NCBI RefSeq assembly: GCF_030269765.1
Contig: NZ_BSTX01000001.1
Location: forward strand, 186,001 to 250,000
Length of the DNA: 64,000 nt
Reading direction: 5' to 3'
DNA from: Actinorhabdospora filicis
GTDB taxonomy: Bacteria; Actinomycetota; Actinomycetes; Mycobacteriales; Micromonosporaceae
Below the pieces are notes generated by a model that was given only the letters and a program-made list of their open reading frames with translations, ran no database searches and was not told the DNA's origin. A program made the translations under genes and the position numbers. Below, piece after piece: positions 44,986-53,024 of the stretch (positions within the stretch are counted from its first letter, which is position 1; the number at the start of each line of letters is the position of its first letter).

Positions 44986-46197
44986 ATGAAGACGTGGACC
45001 ACGGGTTTCGCCCGGTCGGCCGCCGTGGTGGCGGTGTTCTCGCCCGTATGCGCGGTGTGGGCCGGTGCGGCCGGGCTGGTGTGGTGGTGGTTCGCCAATC
45101 CGTGGACGTGGATCGCGGTGGCGGTCATCGCGTTCCCGGTGCTGGTGGCGGTCTCGCGGCCGGTGGCGCGCTGGGCGCGGGCGCTGATCGCGGGCTGGAC
45201 CGGTGAGGCGATGCCCGACGCGCGCCGCGAGCCGCCGCCGGTGGTGCGGATGTCGACCGGCTTCTGGTGGAACGGCTATGGCTACCACGACAGCGAGCGG
45301 GACGCGCTGATGGACCGGCGGATGCGAATGCGCTGGAGCGATCCGGCGACCTGGCGGGACCTGCTGTTCGCCGTCGTCGCGCCGCTCACTGTGGGCCTCG
45401 TGGCCGCCGTTCCCCCGGCGGGCGTCGTGGTGGCCGCGGTCGCCTTCGCCCTGGGCGCCCCGGTCGTGGGCGCGGTGGCCCTGGTCGTCGCCGTGCTCTC
45501 GGCGCCCTTCGCGTGGCGGGCGGTGCCTCCGGTGGCGGTACCGCTGCTGCGTCCCTCCCCCGCGGCCGCGCTCGCCGAGCGCGTGGAAGAGCTGACGGCG
45601 CAGCGCGCGGACGCCACCGTCGCGCAGGCCGCCGAGATCCGCCGCATCGAGCGCGACCTCCACGACGGCGCGCAGGCCCGCCTGGTGGCCCTCGGGATCT
45701 CCCTGGCGACGGTGGAGAAGCTGATGGCCACCGACCCCGGCCGCGCGATGGAGGTGCTGCGGGAGGCCCGCAAGGGCGCGGCGACGTCCCTGTCGGAGCT
45801 GCGCGAGCTCGTCCGGGGCGTCAACCCGCCGGTGCTCAGCGAGCGCGGCCTCGTCGACGCCGTCCGCGCGCTGGCCCTGGAGCGCCCCCTAGAAGTCGTG
45901 GTGCGCGCGGCGGACATCGCGCGGCCGGAGACGCCGGTGGAGTCGGCGCTCTACTTCGGCGTCGCCGAGCTGCTGACCAACGCCGCCAAGCACGGCCGCG
46001 CGGACAAGGTCGTCATCACCATCGAGCGCACCGGGAAGGACGTCGTGGTCACCGTCTCCGACGACGGGCGCGGCGGCGCGGAGGTGCGTCCCGGCGGCGG
46101 GCTGGACGGGCTGCGGCGGCGCCTGGCCGTCTTCGACGGGGTCCTGGAGATCACCGGCCCGTCGAGCGCGAGAATGGCGGTGCCATGCGGATCCTGA
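44986..46197 (+). CDS. NarL-type sensor histidine kinase (HisKA_3)
   Basis: Membrane kinase of 403 residues. Hydrophobic segments at 8-70 and 120-190 form the sensor part. The dimerisation segment IERDLHDGAQARLVALGISLATVEKLM carries the phosphorylated His (near 224). The catalytic domain has the N box ELLTNAAKHGRADKVVITIER and the G box VSDDGRGGAEVRPGGGLDGLRRRLAVFDG. ATG 44986 places the first helix at the N-terminus. It overlaps the response regulator by 13 bp. The signal is unknown. A paralogous pair lies at 59.9-61.9 kb. Confidence 0.9.
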   Translation: MKTWTTGFARSAAVVAVFSPVCAVWAGAAGLVWWWFANPWTWIAVAVIAFPVLVAVSRPVARWARALIAGWTGEAMPDARREPPPVVRMSTGFWWNGYGYHDSERDALMDRRMRMRWSDPATWRDLLFAVVAPLTVGLVAAVPPAGVVVAAVAFALGAPVVGAVALVVAVLSAPFAWRAVPPVAVPLLRPSPAAALAERVEELTAQRADATVAQAAEIRRIERDLHDGAQARLVALGISLATVEKLMATDPGRAMEVLREARKGAATSLSELRELVRGVNPPVLSERGLVDAVRALALERPLEVVVRAADIARPETPVESALYFGVAELLTNAAKHGRADKVVITIERTGKDVVVTVSDDGRGGAEVRPGGGLDGLRRRLAVFDGVLEITGPSSARMAVPCGS

Positions 46198-46829
46198 TAG
46201 CCGAGGACCTGTACCTCCTGCGCGACGGCCTGTGCCGCCTCCTGGAGGCCTACGGTCACGAGATCGTCGCCACCGCCACCACCGGTCCCGAGACCCTGGC
46301 GGCGCTGCTGGAGCACCGCCCGGAGGTGTCCGTCGTGGACGTGCGGATGCCCCCGGCGCAATCCGACGAGGGCCTGCGCGCGGCCCTCGCCGCCCGCAAG
46401 GAGGTCCCGGGGCTGCCGGTGCTGATCCTGTCGCAGCACGTCGAGCGGCTCTACGCCGGTGAGCTCCTCGCCGACGGCGGCCGGGGCGTGGGCTACTTCC
46501 TCAAGGAGAGCGTCTTCGACGCCGACCAGTTCGTCGACGCCCTCGAACGCGTCGCGGCCGGCGGGACCGCCATGGACCCCGCCGTCATCACCCGCCTGCT
46601 GTCCACCGGGGACGGGCCGCGCCGCCTGGCGGGCCTCACCGGCCGCGAGCACGAGGTGCTGGCGCTGATGGCCGAGGGCCTGTCCAACCAGGCGATCGGG
46701 CGCAGGCTGTTCCTCAGCGAGAGCGCCATCGGCAAGTACACGACCTCGATGTTCGGCAAGCTCGGGCTCACCGACGACGAAGAAGGCAACCGGCGCGTCC
46801 TGGCCGTCCTGCGGTACCTGAACGGTTAG
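46185..46829 (+). CDS. NarL/LuxR-type response regulator
   Basis: DNA-binding regulator of 214 residues, partner of the preceding kinase. The receiver has acidic ED at 7-8, phosphoacceptor Asp in VSVVDVRMPP (near 53) and the conserved Lys in YFLKESVF (near 107). The LuxR-type helix-turn-helix is LTGREHEVLALMAEGLSNQAIGRRLFLSESAIGKYTTSMFGKLGL (near 149-193). It ends RRVLAVLRYLNG, nearly the same as the second regulator in this window (RRVLAVLAYLNG). Its start overlaps the kinase. Confidence 0.92.
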   Translation: MRILIAEDLYLLRDGLCRLLEAYGHEIVATATTGPETLAALLEHRPEVSVVDVRMPPAQSDEGLRAALAARKEVPGLPVLILSQHVERLYAGELLADGGRGVGYFLKESVFDADQFVDALERVAAGGTAMDPAVITRLLSTGDGPRRLAGLTGREHEVLALMAEGLSNQAIGRRLFLSESAIGKYTTSMFGKLGLTDDEEGNRRVLAVLRYLNG

Positions 46830-47119
46830 GCGCCGCGCTGCGCCGCCGGGAGCGCGGCGATCTTGCCGTGCAGCTCCTCGGCCGTCGGCGCGTAGATCGT
46901 GCGCCCGGACCCGGGCAGCCCGCGCACGGTGGCGTAGAAGCCGCGCTCGCTCCACGCGCCGGGCCACCCGCCCTTGTGCCACACGGGGTGGACATTGGGG
47001 AACTCCCGCTCGATGGCCTCGCAGGAGTCGAGGGCGCCCTCGGGCCAGTTCTCCCGGGTGGCGAACACGCGGCGGTTCTTCCACGCGAGCGCGAAGGCCC
47101 GCTCCGGCTCATCGGTCAT
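46826..47119 (-). CDS. Hypothetical protein, 97 aa
   Basis: Soluble protein of 97 residues with codon usage like its neighbours and a coherent sequence rich in aromatic and charged residues (WKNRRVFATRENWPEG, VHPVWHKGGWPGAWSERGFY). No family recognised. Its stop overlaps the response regulator stop by 4 bp in convergent arrangement, a common spacing for real genes. The ATG at 47119 is the first in the frame. Confidence 0.6.
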   Translation of the reverse strand: MTDEPERAFALAWKNRRVFATRENWPEGALDSCEAIEREFPNVHPVWHKGGWPGAWSERGFYATVRGLPGSGRTIYAPTAEELHGKIAALPAAQRGA

Positions 47120-47994
47120 AGCGCGACAGCCTAGACGCCACGGGCCGCCGGGGCGAGCAGGGCCTCGCCGACGGTGCGGGTGAATTCCTTGCGGCGTCGG
47201 CGATCACGACGCCACCGGGACCCCGGCGGCCGGGCCGAAACCGTACAGCCGGGCGGTGGCGCGCTCGCAGAAGCACGGCGGGAAGACGCCCGTCAGCAGC
47301 TCGTTCCAGCCCCGCCGCAGCGGCCCGGCGGCTTGGCGCCGGTGTCGTCCCCGGCGGCCTTGAGGACCTTCGACACGCGCGGCGCGCGGGCCGCGACCGG
47401 GGCCGTGGGCGGCGAGGGCGCCGGCGAGCACGACGCGGTCGTCGTGCCGGTGCGCGATCTCGCCGAGGGTGTGGTGGTGGACGGGCCGCCCGGCGCCGGT
47501 GGCGGCGGCCAGGACGCGGGCGGGCCCAGGAGCGGCGAGGGTCATGGTGAACACGCCGGGTTCGGTGGCGGCGTCGCTGAAGCCGGACACGCTGTACAGC
47601 CCGGCGTGGCGGGGCGCGGGGAGGAAGTGGGCGCGCGTGGCCGACCAGATGCCGTCGGCGGGCGAAGTGACGCGGCGGCCGGCCTCGCGGAGGGCTCCAC
47701 CAAGGTGCCGCGCATGAGCGTGACGCCGTGGAGGCCGTCCCCGGCGCGCCGGGCGCGGGCGACCTCGCCGAGCAGGCGTCCCTTCGCGCCCCGCATGCGC
47801 TGGAGGGGGACGGCGATCCCGGCGGCATGCCGGCGTGGACTCCCCCACCGGCCTCGTCCCCAGCGGCATCGCGGGCACGCCCCCGGCGGGGTTAAAACCC
47901 TTTGCGCGCAGGCGATCCCATCGCCATGATCGGCCCGCACGGCAAGATCACGCCGCCACGGCCCCACGGCCGTGCGAGCACGAGGAGCATCGCG
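47120..47994. other. Region without an intact gene, possible decayed minus-strand gene
   Basis: About 875 bp. On the minus strand, peptide-like sequence appears in one frame at about 47770-47700 (GEVARARRAGDGLHGVTLMRGTL) and continues in a different frame to about 47210 (REAGRRVTSPADGIWSATRAHFLPAPRHAGLYSVSG, then FPPCFCERATARLYGFG). A frameshift near 47700 would join them. HGVTLMRGTL recalls winged-helix DNA-binding (HTH_42) proteins, but the remainder does not fit clearly. I call it a possible frameshifted or decayed gene only. Confidence 0.3.
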
Positions 47995-48990
47995 TTGCCC
48001 GAGATCCGCCAAGTCGATCCCCACGATGACGCCGCGCTGCGCGGCTGGTTCGAGGTCAAGCACGCCGGTGAGGCCGAGGGACGCGTCCACCCTCTCCTGT
48101 CGGCCTACGAGGAGATCGCGGTCAACCTGCGCTCCCCCAGCCCCAACTTCGACACCGCGCTGTTCGCCGCCGTCGCCGACGGCGAGGTACTCGGCGCGCT
48201 GCGCCTGGACTTCCCCCTCAAGGAGAACCGGAACCTGGCCAACTGGGAGCTGGCCGTCGCCCCCGCGCACCGCCGCGAGGGCGTGGGCACCGCGCTCTTC
48301 GAGCACGGCCACCGCCACGCCACCGGCCTGGGGCGGAGCGTCCACTGCGCCGAGGTGAACATCCCGGCCGGTGCGACCCCGGAGACCTTCGGCGGCTCGC
48401 TGTTCGCCGCGAAGTTCGGTTTCGTCACCGAGCACGAGGAGAACCGCTTCGTCCTCGACCTGCCCCTCGCCGCCCTCGGCGAGCTGCGCGCGTCGGCGCC
48501 CGCCGACGGCTACACCTTCGTCTCCTGGTCGGGCGCCTGCCCGGACGAGCACATCGGCGCCTACGCCGTCATGCGCACCACCATGAGCAACGAGGTCCCC
48601 ACCGGGACCCTCGGCCACGAGCCGGTGATCTGGGACGAGGCCCGCCTGCGCACCAGCGAGGAGCGCCTGGCGGCCTCCGGGTTCACCTCGATCACCACCG
48701 CCGCCCGCGCCGCCGACGGTGCCTTCGCCGGGTACAGCCTCATGTTCGTCCCCGGGCACCGGCCCAGCGACGTCTACCAGGACGACACCCTCGTCATCGC
48801 CGGGCACCGCGGGCACCGGCTGGGCGCGGCGATGAAGGTCCGCAACCTGGAGATCCTGGAGCGCGAGCACCCCGCGTCCCGGCGGGTGCACACCTGGACC
48901 GCCGGGAGCAACGACGCGATGCGCCACGTGAACGCCGCCTTCGGGTTCCGTCCCGTGGAGCTGATGCACGAGGTCCAGCGCGAGGACTGA
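47995..48990 (+). CDS. GNAT-family N-acetyltransferase (double domain)
   Basis: Acetyl-CoA-dependent acyltransferase of 331 residues with two GNAT folds. The first has LAVAPAHRREGVGTALFEHGHRHA (near 85-108), the acetyl-CoA motif A. The second has DTLVIAGHRGHRLGAAMKVRNLEILEREHP (near 262-291), followed by NDAMRHVNAAFGFRPVE. TTG 47995 is chosen because AGGAG lies 7 nt upstream and homologues begin near LPEIRQVDP. An ATG at 47926 in frame is possible but less well placed. Substrate unknown. Confidence 0.82.
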   Translation: MPEIRQVDPHDDAALRGWFEVKHAGEAEGRVHPLLSAYEEIAVNLRSPSPNFDTALFAAVADGEVLGALRLDFPLKENRNLANWELAVAPAHRREGVGTALFEHGHRHATGLGRSVHCAEVNIPAGATPETFGGSLFAAKFGFVTEHEENRFVLDLPLAALGELRASAPADGYTFVSWSGACPDEHIGAYAVMRTTMSNEVPTGTLGHEPVIWDEARLRTSEERLAASGFTSITTAARAADGAFAGYSLMFVPGHRPSDVYQDDTLVIAGHRGHRLGAAMKVRNLEILEREHPASRRVHTWTAGSNDAMRHVNAAFGFRPVELMHEVQRED

Positions 48991-49081
48991 CCGGCGGGCC
49001 GTTCCGGCGGGCGCGAACGCCCGCCGGAACGTTCATCGCGCGTAACCCCGTCCATTGTGGATAGTCGGTACGCTCCGCCGC

Positions 49082-49669
49082 ATGCCACGAAAGCGCATGA
49101 TCCTGACCCTCGCCGTCGCCGCCATCGCGGCCCTGGCGACCCCCACGACCGCCGCGGCCGACCCGGTGTCCTACGACATCTGGGGCGACGCGACGCCCGA
49201 CCACTCGGTGGCCACCTTCGACACCGACGCGGTGAGCCTGTCCACCGAGTTCACCGTCTCCGAGCCCGGCACGATCACCGCCGTCCGCTTCTACAAGGGC
49301 GAGGGCAATGAGCGCGCCGACGGCGACCGATGGGTGCTCGTCGGGCCGACCGATCAGCCCAGCCTCGGCGCCAGCGAGCCCCTCGCGCCCGCCGACGAGA
49401 CCGACTCCGGCTGGCAGACGGTGACGCTGTCCTACCCGTGGGCGGTCGTGCCCGGCGTCGTCTACCACGCCACCTACACCGCCTTCGGCGGCACGTACGC
49501 CTACACCTACGACGTCTTCGCCGGCGGGCCCATCACCAGCGGGCCGATCACCGCGGTCGGCAGCTCGTACCGGTACGTGTACCGCTACGACGAGAACGGC
49601 GAGCAGCTGCACGGCAGCTGGCGGGACAGCTCGTACTGGGTCGACCCGGTGTTCGTCCCGGCGGGCTGA
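49082..49669 (+). CDS. Secreted DUF4082 domain protein
   Basis: Exported protein of 195 residues. A Sec-type signal peptide (MPRKRMILTLAVAAIAALATPTTAAADP, cut after AAA near 25) precedes one DUF4082 module: LSTEFTVSEPGTITAVRFYKGEGNERADGDRWVLVG, then SGWQTVTLSYPWAVVPGVVYHATYTAFGGTYAYTYD. DUF4082 modules occur in secreted carbohydrate-related and cell-surface proteins. Here one stands alone, and function is unknown. ATG 49082 gives the signal peptide; an upstream TTG at 49055 is less likely. Confidence 0.8.
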   Translation: MPRKRMILTLAVAAIAALATPTTAAADPVSYDIWGDATPDHSVATFDTDAVSLSTEFTVSEPGTITAVRFYKGEGNERADGDRWVLVGPTDQPSLGASEPLAPADETDSGWQTVTLSYPWAVVPGVVYHATYTAFGGTYAYTYDVFAGGPITSGPITAVGSSYRYVYRYDENGEQLHGSWRDSSYWVDPVFVPAG

Positions 49670-49681
49670 CGGGACGAGGGA

Positions 49682-49704
49682 GGGGCCGGGCGACCGGCCC
49701 CTTT
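49682..49704 (+). terminator. Terminator of DUF4082 gene
   Basis: GGGGCCGG (49682-49689), loop GCGA and CCGGCCCC (49694-49701), followed by TTTCCCG. Confidence 0.75.
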
Positions 49705-49718
49705 CCCGTGAGGGGCCA

Positions 49719-49752
49719 CGCGGGGCGGGATCCTCCACCGTCCCGCCCCGCG
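49719..49752 (-). terminator. Terminator of the WXG-like cassette
   Basis: CGCGGGGCGGGA (49719-49730) and TCCCGCCCCGCG (49741-49752) form a perfect 12-bp stem with a 10-nt loop, 15 bp past the stop of the minus-strand cassette. Confidence 0.75.
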
Positions 49753-49767
49753 TCTCCCCTGGCGCCC

Positions 49768-50640
49768 CTATCCGGGGGCGATCTTGGGCCGGATCGGCAG
49801 GAGCATGGTCTCGGGGCTCTTGGTCACCTTCGCGAGGTCCTCCTGGGTCTTGGTCTCCCAGTCCTTCACGCTCTTCTGGTGCTTCTCGGAGGCCTTGATC
49901 ATGGCCTGGACGAAGCTGTCGGTGACTTCGATGGGGTCGGAGCCGTGGATCTCGGGCATCTTGGCGTCGCCGTCGCTGATGACGTTGGCCACGAACCCGG
50001 AGATCGCCGAGGCGCTACCGAGGTACAGGGCCAGGGTCGCGCCGCCGGTGGCCGCGCCCGCCGCCGCGGCCGCGACGCCGGTGACGACGTTGACCACGTT
50101 GGCGAACATCTTGACGCCGTCGTTGCTCCCGCCGCCGCCCTTGCCCTCATTGGCGTTCTGGTAGGCCTTCTGGCCCTCCTTGGCGACGTTGATGGCCGCG
50201 TCATAGGCCATGTGGCACAGCGATTGGACGCCGCCGTAGGCGTTGGCCACGGCCGCCAGCAGCTCACGCTGGTTGGCCACCGAGCCTTCCATCGACTTGA
50301 TGAAGACGGTGTGGAAGTTGGTGGCGGCCGTACCGGTCCAGTTGCCGACCTTGTCGGCGATGGAGCTGGCCGGCGAGCCGTAGGTGGTGGTCTTGACGAA
50401 GTCGCTGGCCTTGACCGCGCGGCCGTGGAAGTCGTCGTAGACCGCGGCCTCGGGAATGTCCATGACCCAGCCGAAGGCCACGTCGATCTTGCCGTACTCG
50501 GTCTCGATCCAGTGCCCCATGGCCCAGGACGGGGCCGCGTGCGCCTGGCCGTTGTAGGTGCTGGTCAGGAACGCCCAGCATTTGTAGAGGGCGTTCTTGG
50601 TGTTGGCGATCTCGGCGATGACCTCGCTCGTGGTGTGCAT
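49768..50640 (-). CDS. WXG100/ESX-like hypothetical protein
   Basis: Protein of 290 residues. Two helical halves surround a WTG (WxG) turn in VGNWTGTAATNFHTVFIKSMEGSVANQRELLAAVANAYGG (near 99-138). A glycine-rich linker (EGKGGGGSND) and an alanine-rich hydrophobic stretch (NVVTGVAAAAAGAATGGATLALYLGSASAISGFVANVI, near 185-222) follow. This resembles proteins encoded with type VII secretion substrates in actinobacteria, but no EccC ATPase lies in the window. It is last of three coupled genes. Confidence 0.65.
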   Translation of the reverse strand: MHTTSEVIAEIANTKNALYKCWAFLTSTYNGQAHAAPSWAMGHWIETEYGKIDVAFGWVMDIPEAAVYDDFHGRAVKASDFVKTTTYGSPASSIADKVGNWTGTAATNFHTVFIKSMEGSVANQRELLAAVANAYGGVQSLCHMAYDAAINVAKEGQKAYQNANEGKGGGGSNDGVKMFANVVNVVTGVAAAAAGAATGGATLALYLGSASAISGFVANVISDGDAKMPEIHGSDPIEVTDSFVQAMIKASEKHQKSVKDWETKTQEDLAKVTKSPETMLLPIRPKIAPG

Positions 50641-50652
50641 CCCGGCGGCCTC

Positions 50653-50982
50653 CTAGAACCGGCTCGTTCGCGGGTCGACCTTGGGCTGCTCGGTCACGTC
50701 GCCGAGCTTCGGCATCTTCTCGGAGTTCAGGTTGTCGGTCAGCTCGTACCCGTTGGCGATCTTGCACACCGCGATGGCCGAGTCGTTGATGCGGTCGGCG
50801 CTCTCGGCGAACACGTTGTAGGCGGCGTTGGCCAGTTCGGCCGCCAAACGCCCGCCCGGTCCCGAGTTGGGCGCGCCGGCCAGGAACCCGGTGAGCTTGG
50901 CCGCCTCACCGGCGGCCTTCGGCAGCAGCTCGTACCCGACCTGCCGTAACTGCTCCACCGGAGCGACGAGTTCTCCACCCAT
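50653..50982 (-). CDS. Small ESX-associated-like helical protein
   Basis: Protein of 109 residues, mostly helical and alanine-rich (KAAGEAAKLTGFLAG, LAAELANAAYNVFAESADRINDSAIAVCKIANGY). In size and composition it resembles EspC/WXG100-like small proteins encoded next to YbaB-like genes. There is no WxG motif. It overlaps the upstream YbaB-like stop (ATGA) and lies 12 bp before the larger WXG-like gene. Confidence 0.6.
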   Translation of the reverse strand: MGGELVAPVEQLRQVGYELLPKAAGEAAKLTGFLAGAPNSGPGGRLAAELANAAYNVFAESADRINDSAIAVCKIANGYELTDNLNSEKMPKLGDVTEQPKVDPRTSRF

Positions 50983-51536
50983 CAGACGTCCTTCCTCAGC
51001 GAGTTCGCCTTGGCGACCTCGAACTTCCTGGTGTACTCCTCTTCGGCGCCGCGCACGGCGGCGTTGACCTCGGCCATCAGCTCCTCGTCGGGCACCGTCC
51101 CCAGGGACAGCGTCCTCGGCCGGATGATGAGCCTGATGCCGGTGACGCCGCTGCGCCCGACCTTGACCAGCCCGCGCGGGGAGACCGTCTCGATCGCGAT
51201 GGCGTCGAGGGAGTCCCGGTACACGGCGGCCGGCGAATCCTTGTCCGGTTCCTTCGCGGGCGGCCGCTCCCCTGTGACCTGCTCGAAGAGCAGCGCGATC
51301 GCCCGCTGGTAACCGTGCTGGCTGGCCTCCAGGGCCGCGCTGATCTGCCGGGACAGCGTCTCCTCGGTGTGGCCGCGGGTGCCGCGCGAGCCCAGTTCGA
51401 CCCGGCTCCCCGAGTACCCGTAGGTCACTCTGACCGTCTGGTCGGGCGATTTGGCGGTGATGGTGAGACGCCGCAGCTTCTCCATGAACTCCTGATAGGA
51501 CAGGAGGGGGTCGTCCACTTCGGCCGACGCGGTCAT
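50982..51536 (-). CDS. YbaB/EbfC-like protein of an ESX-type cassette
   Basis: Protein of 184 residues. The N-terminal half (EFMEKLRRLTITAKSPDQTVRVTYGYSGSRVELGSRGTRGHTEETLSRQISAALEASQHGYQRAI) follows the YbaB/EbfC DNA-binding fold seen in actinobacterial ESX-linked genes. The C-terminal half is a second beta-rich copy ending in a helical DEELMAEVNAAVRGAEEEYTRKFEVAKANSL. First gene of three on the minus strand; it has its own upstream gap of 107 bp before a terminator. Confidence 0.6.
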   Translation of the reverse strand: MTASAEVDDPLLSYQEFMEKLRRLTITAKSPDQTVRVTYGYSGSRVELGSRGTRGHTEETLSRQISAALEASQHGYQRAIALLFEQVTGERPPAKEPDKDSPAAVYRDSLDAIAIETVSPRGLVKVGRSGVTGIRLIIRPRTLSLGTVPDEELMAEVNAAVRGAEEEYTRKFEVAKANSLRKDV

Positions 51537-51643
51537 GGCATCCCCTTTCCGGGTGCGGCGCGCGTGCGCGCCTGAGGGGAAGTTAGGACCGCGCGGCTAG
51601 GCCGGAGCGAGGTTCCGGCAAGGCCGCCACATCGTCCACTGTG

Positions 51644-51680
51644 GTGGATGAACGGCGTGTTAACGACGCCGTTCATCCAC
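51644..51680 (-). terminator. Terminator of the serine hydrolase gene
   Basis: GTGGATGAACGGCGT (51644-51658) and ACGCCGTTCATCCAC (51666-51680) form a perfect 15-bp stem with a 7-nt loop, 6 bp past the serine hydrolase stop on the minus strand. Confidence 0.85.
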
Positions 51681-51686
51681 GCGGCC

Positions 51687-52775
51687 TCAGCGGCAGAGGG
51701 CCGCGTCCAGGACGGCGACGGCGTGCCCGGGAATCTCGGAGCCCCCGGCGGTCTCCAGGTTGACCGCGATGCTGGCCGAGCGCCCGTCGCCGACGGCGCC
51801 GCTGAAGGTCAGGAAGCCGGGAATGCCGCCGTAGTGGCCCCAGTAGCTCCCACCGCACGACAGCGGGAAGTTCATCACGCCCAGCCCGTAGGCGTAGCCG
51901 GACGGCCCGTTCGGCGCCGGGGTGAGCAGGTCGTCGCGCAGGGAATCGGGCACGAGGTCGCCGGTGAGCACCTCGTCGTAGAACCGGGCGAGGTCGGAGT
52001 TGGTCGACACCATCGCGCCGGCCGTCCAGGCCGCGGACGGGTCGATGTCGGTGACGTCGCGCCGGGGGCCGCCCGGGACCTGCTCGCGGTACCCACGCGG
52101 GTGCCGTCCCCGGATCTCGGTCTCGCCGGGCGCCGGGAAGTAGGTGTGCGCCAGCCCGGCCGGCTTCAGGACGCGACGGTCGAGCTCCTCGGCGAAGGGA
52201 CGCCCGGTGATCTTCTGGACCACCAGCCCGGCGACCAGGAAGTTGGTGTTGCTGTACTTCCAGGACGTGCCGGGGGTGAACTCGGCCGGGTGGCGCAGGG
52301 CCACGTCCAGCGCGTCGCGGGGCTCGTAGTAGCGCCCGGCGATGATGTCGTCGGTGACGTCCAGCTCGTAGTCGGGCAGCCCGCTGGTGTGGTTCAGCAG
52401 CATGCGCACGGTGATGGCGTTCCCGTCGACGCCCTCGCCCCGCAGCAGGCCCGGCAGGTACTTCTCCACCGGCTTGTCGAGCTCGATCGCGCCCTCACCG
52501 GCGAGTTGCAGCACCACCACGGCGGTGAAGGACTTGGTGACGCTGCCGATCCGGATCCGCCCGTCGCGCGGCACGTCCTCACCGGCGGTGTAGACGCGGG
52601 TGCGCCCGTCCCGCCCGGTCACCGTCGCCAGCGCGCCCGGGACGCCGTCGGCGCCCACCAGGGCGTCCAGCCCCTGACGCACGGGGTCGGGTCTCGCCGC
52701 CCCGGCGGGCGCGGCGGCCCCCACGGCCAGTGCGGCGGTCAGTACGAGAGTCGTCGCGGCCAAGCCGATGCGCAT
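51687..52775 (-). CDS. Secreted serine hydrolase (class C beta-lactamase / D-Ala-D-Ala carboxypeptidase family)
   Basis: Exported protein of 362 residues. A signal peptide (MRIGLAATTLVLTAALAVGAAAPAGAA) is followed by the serine beta-lactamase-like fold: SxxK in RIGSVTKSFTAVVVLQLAGEGAIELDKPVEKYLPG (Ser near 77), YxN in WKYSNTNFLVAGLVVQKITGRPF (near 171) and HYGGIPGFLTFSGA as the third motif near the end. It resembles Streptomyces R61-type D-Ala carboxypeptidases and related esterases; substrate is uncertain. ATG 52775 gives the signal peptide. Confidence 0.88.
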   Translation of the reverse strand: MRIGLAATTLVLTAALAVGAAAPAGAARPDPVRQGLDALVGADGVPGALATVTGRDGRTRVYTAGEDVPRDGRIRIGSVTKSFTAVVVLQLAGEGAIELDKPVEKYLPGLLRGEGVDGNAITVRMLLNHTSGLPDYELDVTDDIIAGRYYEPRDALDVALRHPAEFTPGTSWKYSNTNFLVAGLVVQKITGRPFAEELDRRVLKPAGLAHTYFPAPGETEIRGRHPRGYREQVPGGPRRDVTDIDPSAAWTAGAMVSTNSDLARFYDEVLTGDLVPDSLRDDLLTPAPNGPSGYAYGLGVMNFPLSCGGSYWGHYGGIPGFLTFSGAVGDGRSASIAVNLETAGGSEIPGHAVAVLDAALCR

Positions 52776-53024
52776 GTGCTTCCTCCAGAGTGGACGGCGT
52801 CGATGACAAGATCAACTCTGCCGCTCCGAGCCCGTCGGCGCCATCGGTGATCACCCGTAACCGGCCTCGGGGTCTTCCCCGAGACGCCGCGGGTTTCCGT
52901 CACTCACGGACACCCGGGCGGACGTGCAGTAGTTTCATGATCACCGGTGGCGACACCGACGGCCGGGGCGATGACACCGTTCCCGGGCGCCCCGGCCCGT
53001 CCGGCTCGGCAGATCGGAGCGCCC

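Noticed and set aside
49055..49081. TTG start for the DUF4082 gene
   Set aside because: It would put nine extra residues before the signal peptide; ATG 49082 gives a normal n-region.
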